This document shows, piece after piece, positions 59,662-64,000 of a stretch of 64,000 nucleotides of DNA. The notes beneath the pieces are model-generated. The model saw only the letters and a list, made by a program, of their open reading frames with translations, was not told where the DNA came from and made no database searches. Source of the stretch: Prevotella heparinolytica. GTDB lineage: Bacteria; Bacteroidota; Bacteroidia; Bacteroidales; Bacteroidaceae. Every line of letters starts with the position of its first letter. Position 1 is the first letter of the stretch. Made by a program: the position numbers and the translations under genes. Location of the stretch: the NCBI RefSeq assembly GCF_004342845.1, contig NZ_SLXB01000016.1, forward strand, positions 28,162-92,161, in the 5' to 3' direction.

Positions 59662-61320
59662 TTATCCTTTGGCTTCTTGATACAAGAAACGTTTAATGGA
59701 TTTCTTAGGTGTCTTTTCAAACTCTTCAGGGTAGATCTTCATTTTGGAAATCTGGCTGTATGCCGGCAGCTCGGCATTCAAGGCAATACGGTTCTCTTCC
59801 ATGATGCGCTCCAAGTCGTCATTGTTGAGGCCGTGGGCAAAAGCGTCGTCAAAGTCGGGATATACCAGACCAACCAGCTTCTCGTTCTGTTGTACGATGA
59901 TGCTTTCGGCCACATAAGGCTGGTTGTTCAACTTATCTTCTATCTCTTCGGGATAGATGTTCTGGCCGCTCGGGCCGAGAAGCATATTCTTGCTGCGTCC
60001 CTTGATGGTTACGTTGCCCTCGGCATCCATCAGAGCAAGGTCGCCGGTATGCAGCCAGCCGTCTTTGTCGAGCACCTGCTCGGTGGCCTCCGGATTTTTA
60101 TAGTATCCCAGCATGACATTGGGACCACGACAAACGATTTCTCCCGGAACGTTTTCCGGATCGGGCGATAGGATTTTCACTTCCATGCGTGGTGCGGCCT
60201 TGCCACAAGAGCCGGGTTTGAAGCGAGACCAGTCTTCGTAGCATATGATGGGGGCGCATTCCGTCATGCCATAGCCCACCGTGTAGGGGAAATCTATTAT
60301 TCTCAACAAATGTTCCACCTCCTGATTGAAGGCGGCGCCACCTATGATGACTTCGACAAAGTTTCCGCCGAAGGCCTGCATCATTTGTTCGCGTACGGTT
60401 GCTTTTATTTTGTCGTTGATGATGGGAACTTTCATCAACAGTTTCATGGCCGGTGTCTCCAGTTTGGGCAGTACGTTCTTCTTTATGATTTTCTCGATAA
60501 TCAACGGGACGGCCACAATCAGATTCGGTTTTATTTCTGCAAATGCTTGGAAAATGATTTTCGGACTGGGCATGCGGGTCAGGAAGAAGATGTGGCATCC
60601 TGCGGCAAACTCATAGAGGAACTCGAATGCCAAACCGTACATGTGGGCCATGGGCAACATGGACACGAGCTTGTCTCCGGCTTTCAGTGACAGCACTTCA
60701 AAGGCAAAGGCGGTGTTCGACCAAAGGCTGCGGTAGGGCAACATCACTCCCTTTGAATAGCTGGTGGTGCCCGATGTATAGTTAATCACCGCCAACTCTT
60801 CGGGTTGGTCTTTATGGTAGCTGATATGTTCTTTGCGGAAATTTTTGGGATACCTTTTCCCGAACATTTCATTCAGATGTTCGCGGGCGTAATCCAGTTT
60901 CTCGCTGCGAGAGACGAGGATGGAGAAATCTGTCATCATCATGATGCCTTCCAGCAGAGGCATGGCGCTTTCGTTCAGGTTCTCCCATACCTGATCGCCT
61001 ACAAACAGCAGTTTGGCTTCGGAGTGGTTCACGATGTTGTGCACATTGTCTGCCTTGAACTCATGTAGGATGGGAACAATGACGGCTCCGTAAGTCAGTG
61101 TGGCGAGGAAAGTCACGCCCCAGTGCGAACTGTTACGGCCGCATACGGCAATTTTATCGCCTTTCTTTATGCCGCTTGCCTCAAAAATGATATGCAGCTT
61201 TTCTATTTTGCGGGCCACATCTTTATACTGTAATGTGGCTCCTTTATAGTCGGTCAGGGAATCCAGATCCCAATTCTCTTTTATACTATTCTCTATATAG
61301 GCGATAAAGCTTTGTTCCAT
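59662..61320 (-). CDS. AMP-dependent acyl-CoA synthetase / long-chain fatty acid ligase
   Basis: A 552-residue adenylate-forming enzyme. The ATP-binding P-loop is NYTSGTTSYSKGVML, then MLPMAHMYGLAFEFLY, the acyl-specificity region GGAAFNQEVEHLLRIIDFPY with GYGMTECAPII, and the hinge and C-terminal TGDLALMDAEGNVTIKGRSKNM and TPKKSIKRFLY with the catalytic Lys. It probably activates fatty acids, but related enzymes act on other carboxylates. The start is the ATG giving MEQSFIAYIEN; one five codons upstream is less likely. It heads the operon with the sulfatase and repeat protein, driven by a perfect promoter. Confidence 0.92.
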   Translation of the reverse strand: MEQSFIAYIENSIKENWDLDSLTDYKGATLQYKDVARKIEKLHIIFEASGIKKGDKIAVCGRNSSHWGVTFLATLTYGAVIVPILHEFKADNVHNIVNHSEAKLLFVGDQVWENLNESAMPLLEGIMMMTDFSILVSRSEKLDYAREHLNEMFGKRYPKNFRKEHISYHKDQPEELAVINYTSGTTSYSKGVMLPYRSLWSNTAFAFEVLSLKAGDKLVSMLPMAHMYGLAFEFLYEFAAGCHIFFLTRMPSPKIIFQAFAEIKPNLIVAVPLIIEKIIKKNVLPKLETPAMKLLMKVPIINDKIKATVREQMMQAFGGNFVEVIIGGAAFNQEVEHLLRIIDFPYTVGYGMTECAPIICYEDWSRFKPGSCGKAAPRMEVKILSPDPENVPGEIVCRGPNVMLGYYKNPEATEQVLDKDGWLHTGDLALMDAEGNVTIKGRSKNMLLGPSGQNIYPEEIEDKLNNQPYVAESIIVQQNEKLVGLVYPDFDDAFAHGLNNDDLERIMEENRIALNAELPAYSQISKMKIYPEEFEKTPKKSIKRFLYQEAKG

Positions 61321-61351
61321 GATACAATTGCACATTTAGTTGAAATTTGCG

Positions 61352-61382
61352 CAAATATAAGGCTTTATATACAGAATGCAAA
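61352..61382 (-). promoter_or_regulatory. Bacteroides-type promoter for the acyl-CoA synthetase operon
   Basis: On the minus strand TTTG (61379-61382) and TATATTTG (61352-61359) have a 19-bp spacer. The start codon is about 31 bp downstream. Confidence 0.85.
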
Positions 61383-61431
61383 CTTTTGAAGGAAAAAACG
61401 TTTTGTATAAGAGAGGGGAGGAGAAAATGTG

Positions 61432-62514
61432 TCACGACATGCACTGCAAATACCAGTCGTACATCCGTTGCACCCCTTCCTCGATTTCTATTTTGTGGTG
61501 CCAACCCAGTGCATGCAGTTTCGACGGGTCTGTCAGCTTGCGCAGTGTGCCGTCGGGTTTGCTGCTGTCGAAGGCAAGCCGGCCTTGATAACCTACGGTG
61601 GCTACAATCAGCTCGGCCAATTGACGGATGCTGATTTCCTTACCCGTACCGATGTTGATGTGGCAGTTGCGTATTTCCTTTTCACCCGGTTGGCAAGTGT
61701 CTTTGAAGTCTACATGCTCCATGACGAAGACGCTGGCGTCTGCCATCTCTTCACTCCAGAGAAATTCGCGGAGAGGTGTTCCCGTTCCCCAAAGCTTCAC
61801 CTCTTCCCGTTCTATTCCGTATTTGGCAAGGATGTTCAGTATCTCTTCCTTGCTGCTGTTGCCGTCAACACCCTCCACCGGGCGGAGATTCATGTCGCGG
61901 CATACGGCATCCCAATCTTCGCGTTTCAGGCAGTGGGCCAGATGTATCTTGCGAATCATGGCGGGGAGCACGTGGCTGCGTTCCAAATCGAAGTTGTCGT
62001 TAGGCCCGTACAGATTGGTGGGCATCACGGCAATGTAGTTGGTTCCATATTGCAGGTTGAAGCTTTCGCACATCTTCAGTCCGGCAATTTTGGCTATGGC
62101 GTATGGCTCGTTGGTATATTCCAGAGGCGAGGTGAGGAGTTCGTCTTCTCTCATCGGTTGCCGGGCATCGCGGGGGTAGATGCAGGTGCTACCCAGAAAA
62201 AGAAGTTTCTTCACATGATGCCTGAAACTCTCGCCTATGACGTTCTGCTGTATTTGCAGGTTCTTGTAAATGAAGTCGGCCCGGTAGATGCTGTTGGCCA
62301 TGATGCCGCCCACGAAAGCGGCGGCAAGAAAGACATATTCCGGCTGTTCCTCGTCGAAGAAGCGGCGGACGGCTGCCCCGTCGAGCAGGTCGAGTTCGTT
62401 GTGGGTTTTTCCTACGAGGTTGGCATACCTCTTTTGCCGGAGGTTGTTCCAGATGGCAGACCCCACCAGCCCGCGGTGACCTGCCACATATATTTTGGCA
62501 TTCTTATCTATCAT
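61432..62514 (-). CDS. fcl: GDP-L-fucose synthase
   Basis: A 360-residue NADPH-dependent epimerase-reductase that turns GDP-4-keto-6-deoxymannose into GDP-L-fucose. The Rossmann motif VAGHRGLVGSAI, the family segment AAAFVGGIMANSIYRADFI, the active site FLGSTCIYP with YAIAKIAG, and NLYGPNDNFDLERSHVLPAMI are clear. It is about 35 residues longer than E. coli Fcl because of an insertion near residues 208-245 (RDMNLRPVEGVDGNSSKE and on). It follows gmd by 21 bp; together they make GDP-fucose for capsule and glycoprotein fucosylation. Confidence 0.96.
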   Translation of the reverse strand: MIDKNAKIYVAGHRGLVGSAIWNNLRQKRYANLVGKTHNELDLLDGAAVRRFFDEEQPEYVFLAAAFVGGIMANSIYRADFIYKNLQIQQNVIGESFRHHVKKLLFLGSTCIYPRDARQPMREDELLTSPLEYTNEPYAIAKIAGLKMCESFNLQYGTNYIAVMPTNLYGPNDNFDLERSHVLPAMIRKIHLAHCLKREDWDAVCRDMNLRPVEGVDGNSSKEEILNILAKYGIEREEVKLWGTGTPLREFLWSEEMADASVFVMEHVDFKDTCQPGEKEIRNCHINIGTGKEISIRQLAELIVATVGYQGRLAFDSSKPDGTLRKLTDPSKLHALGWHHKIEIEEGVQRMYDWYLQCMS

Positions 62515-62535
62515 AACAATATTCGCTTCTAAGCG

Positions 62536-63612
62536 TTATTCTTCTTTTGCTCTCAGGTGCAGTTTCTTCACGAACTCCATGTCGTGGGCCACCATGATGC
62601 GCACCAGTTCCTCGAAACCGGTCTGCTGCGGATTCCAGCCAAGCAGTGTTCTGGCTTTGGTGGGGTCTCCCAGAAGTTGCTCCACTTCGGCGGGACGGAA
62701 GTATTTCGGGTCTACCTCTACAAGCACTTTTCCCGTTCGGGTGTCGATGCCTTTTTCCTTTACGCCTTCGCCTTCCCAGCTCAGCTCGATGCCGGCTTCG
62801 CGGAAAGCCAGCGTGGCAAATTCGCGCACCGTGTGCATCTCGCCGGTGGCAATGACAAAATCTTCGGGAACATCGTGTTGCAGAATGAGCCACATACATT
62901 CCACGTAGTCGCGGGCATACCCCCAGTCGCGCCGGGCATCGAGATTGCCCAGATAGAGCTTATCCTGAAAGCCTTGTGCAATGCGTGCGGCGGCCAGTGT
63001 GATTTTCCTTGTCACGAACGTTTCGCCCCGGCGTTCGCTCTCATGGTTGAAGAGAATGCCGTTCACGGCAAACATGCCATAGCTTTCGCGATAGTTCTTG
63101 GTAATCCAGAAGCCGTATTGCTTGGCCACTCCGTAGGGGCTGCGCGGGTAGAAGGGAGTGGTCTCTTTCTGAGGTACCTCCTGCACCTTACCGAAGAGTT
63201 CGGAAGTAGAGGCCTGATAGATGCGCGTTTTCTTTTCCATGCCGAGGATGCGCACTGCCTCAAGCATGCGCAGCGTGCCCACGGCGTCGGTTTCGGCGGT
63301 ATATTCGGGCACGTCGAACGATACTTTGACGTGGCTTTGTGCGGCAAGGTTGTATATTTCGTCGGGTTGTACTTGCTGGATGATGCGGATGAGCGAACTG
63401 CTGTCCGTCATGTCGCCATAGTGCAGGTTGATGGTGCGGCGTTGCTTCATGTCGCGCACCCATTCGTCGAAGTAGAGGTGCTCGATGCGGCCGGTGTTGA
63501 AAGAAGAAGAACGGCGCAGGATGCCGTGTACTTCATAACCTTTTTGAAGAAGAAACTCGGCCAGAAACGAACCGTCCTGACCGGTAATGCCTGAGATAAG
63601 AGCTTTTTTCAT
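62536..63612 (-). CDS. gmd: GDP-mannose 4,6-dehydratase
   Basis: A 358-residue SDR enzyme that converts GDP-D-mannose to GDP-4-keto-6-deoxy-D-mannose, the first step to GDP-L-fucose. The cofactor site [18 protein letters not shown] opens the protein; [29 protein letters not shown], the Thr/Glu and YGVAKQYG of the active site and [17 protein letters not shown] are all typical. Base composition of this and the fcl gene appears higher in G+C than in most of the window. The start is preceded by a weak promoter-like region only (TGCATTTG on the minus strand, complement of 63676-63683). Confidence 0.97.
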   Translation of the reverse strand: MKKALISGITGQDGSFLAEFLLQKGYEVHGILRRSSSFNTGRIEHLYFDEWVRDMKQRRTINLHYGDMTDSSSLIRIIQQVQPDEIYNLAAQSHVKVSFDVPEYTAETDAVGTLRMLEAVRILGMEKKTRIYQASTSELFGKVQEVPQKETTPFYPRSPYGVAKQYGFWITKNYRESYGMFAVNGILFNHESERRGETFVTRKITLAAARIAQGFQDKLYLGNLDARRDWGYARDYVECMWLILQHDVPEDFVIATGEMHTVREFATLAFREAGIELSWEGEGVKEKGIDTRTGKVLVEVDPKYFRPAEVEQLLGDPTKARTLLGWNPQQTGFEELVRIMVAHDMEFVKKLHLRAKEE

Positions 63613-63721
63613 TCCGTATTGCTTTTTGATATCTGTTTTTCAGACTGCAATATTCGTCATTTTTAGGGAGATACGCAAATGCAACTCTTACATTTTTATC
63701 TCCCCCTTTCCTCATAATCCG

Positions 63722-63729
63722 TACTTTTG
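63722..63729 (+). promoter_or_regulatory. -7 box upstream of the last, truncated gene
   Basis: TACTTTTG matches TAnnTTTG, with TTTC (63697-63700) 21 bp upstream as a near -33. It lies 27 bp before the ATG at 63756 and supports that reading frame. Confidence 0.6.
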
Positions 63730-63755
63730 CCTGCGATTCATTAACCTAATAAACC

Positions 63756-64000
63756 ATGATACAGATGTTCAGTATTCTATCTTATTTCAGGAGTGCGGAC
63801 GGGCTTCAAAGAACCTGTTCCGCCGGCAAAAGAGACAAGGGAAAAGAAGAGAAAGCGGTGAAAGAGCGGCAGGAGGAGAAAGCGGATGCGAAGAAAAAGC
63901 TGCAGGAGAAAGAAGCGAAGGAAGGAAAGGATGCGGGGAAAGTGCGGAAAGCGCGTACCGCCTCTCCCACGCTTTCAAGTTTCGTCCGGGTGGCGGCCCG
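63756..64000 (+). CDS. 5' fragment of an unknown Lys/Glu-rich protein
   Basis: An open frame from the ATG at 63756 runs without a stop off the right edge (81 codons seen). It begins MIQMFSILSYFRSADGLQRT and continues with a highly charged stretch (KGKEEKAVKERQEEKADAKK and similar up to about residue 65) that could form a single long helix, then a more ordinary segment (ASPTLSSFVRVAA). A promoter-like box lies just upstream. It is divergent from gmd. I cannot assign a family; a reading on the opposite strand also stays open for 64 codons but lacks support. Confidence 0.55.
   Translation, partial: MIQMFSILSYFRSADGLQRTCSAGKRDKGKEEKAVKERQEEKADAKKKLQEKEAKEGKDAGKVRKARTASPTLSSFVRVAA

Noticed and set aside
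62557..63594. Open frame of 345 codons antisense to gmd, and a 367-codon one antisense to fcl (61429-62532)
   Set aside because: Both lie wholly opposite clear enzymes; their length comes from the codon bias of GC-richer genes, and neither shows a known motif or promoter.
1..64000. tRNA genes, insertion sequences, prophage or integrase genes
   Set aside because: No TTCGAATCC-type T-loops with matching acceptor stems, transposases or integrases were recognised on reading both strands.

Overview
The window looks like a stretch of core chromosome from a Bacteroides species (phylum Bacteroidota). The reasons are the many promoters of the form TTTG - 19 to 21 bp - TAnnTTTG, the short primary sigma factor lacking region 1.1, DUF families typical of Bacteroidales, weak or absent Shine-Dalgarno sites, and a gene order (murB / dnaN / recN; epimerase / htrA / rpoD) that I recall from Bacteroides genomes. 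The species cannot be assigned from the sequence alone. I saw no insertion sequence, prophage, integrase, CRISPR array or tRNA gene.

Layout. 0-13.8 kb: end of an unknown gene, murB, a PhnP-like hydrolase, a DUF3352-like membrane protein, a DUF3127 OB-like protein divergent from dnaN, then exonuclease, coaBC, recN, rlmB and a TPR pseudoprotease, followed by ridA and folC, whose 3' ends overlap. 13.9-27.4 kb: a PhoH-like ATPase, a WbpM/FlaA1-type sugar dehydratase, a minus-strand group (DUF4494, YggS, dihydroorotate dehydrogenase-like), tpx, and a glnS-TPR-dedA group, then phoU, riboflavin synthase and a nitroreductase. 27.5-36.5 kb: YihY, RNase P RNA, an exported murein-peptide processing operon (NlpC/P60, Tat-signal dipeptide epimerase, transglutaminase lipoprotein), HtrA protease and rpoD. 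36.6-48.1 kb: a clostripain-like lipoprotein, a four-domain persulfide-handling oxidoreductase with a MarR regulator, rlmH, nadC, an ECF sigma factor with a one-TM plus beta-barrel partner and two DUF proteins, and a FabK/nitronate monooxygenase-like enzyme. 48.2-64 kb: alanine dehydrogenase, M23 peptidase, C69 dipeptidase, phosphohexomutase, an AspT/YidE transporter, an operon of acyl-CoA synthetase, S-type sulfatase and a repeat-rich surface-type protein, and gmd-fcl for GDP-L-fucose.

The most unusual signal is between the genes. Six intergenic regions carry short tandem arrays with the same 22-bp period (one step of 23) but mostly different sequences (15365-15518, 20947-21056, 29511-29620, 38423-38527, 41711-41777, 54933-55004). 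In five of the six the unit is built around a palindrome, and two arrays 17 kb apart share the core ACTTGTACAAGT. A second set of non-coding signals consists of two candidate small RNAs with a matching promoter and intrinsic terminator (about 20001-20062 minus; about 26092-26179 plus). Other points of interest are an SSB-like C-terminal tip on the DUF3127 protein beside dnaN, a serine-protease domain that has lost catalytic His and Ser, and a sigma-factor partner that combines an inner-membrane helix with a barrel-like C-terminus.
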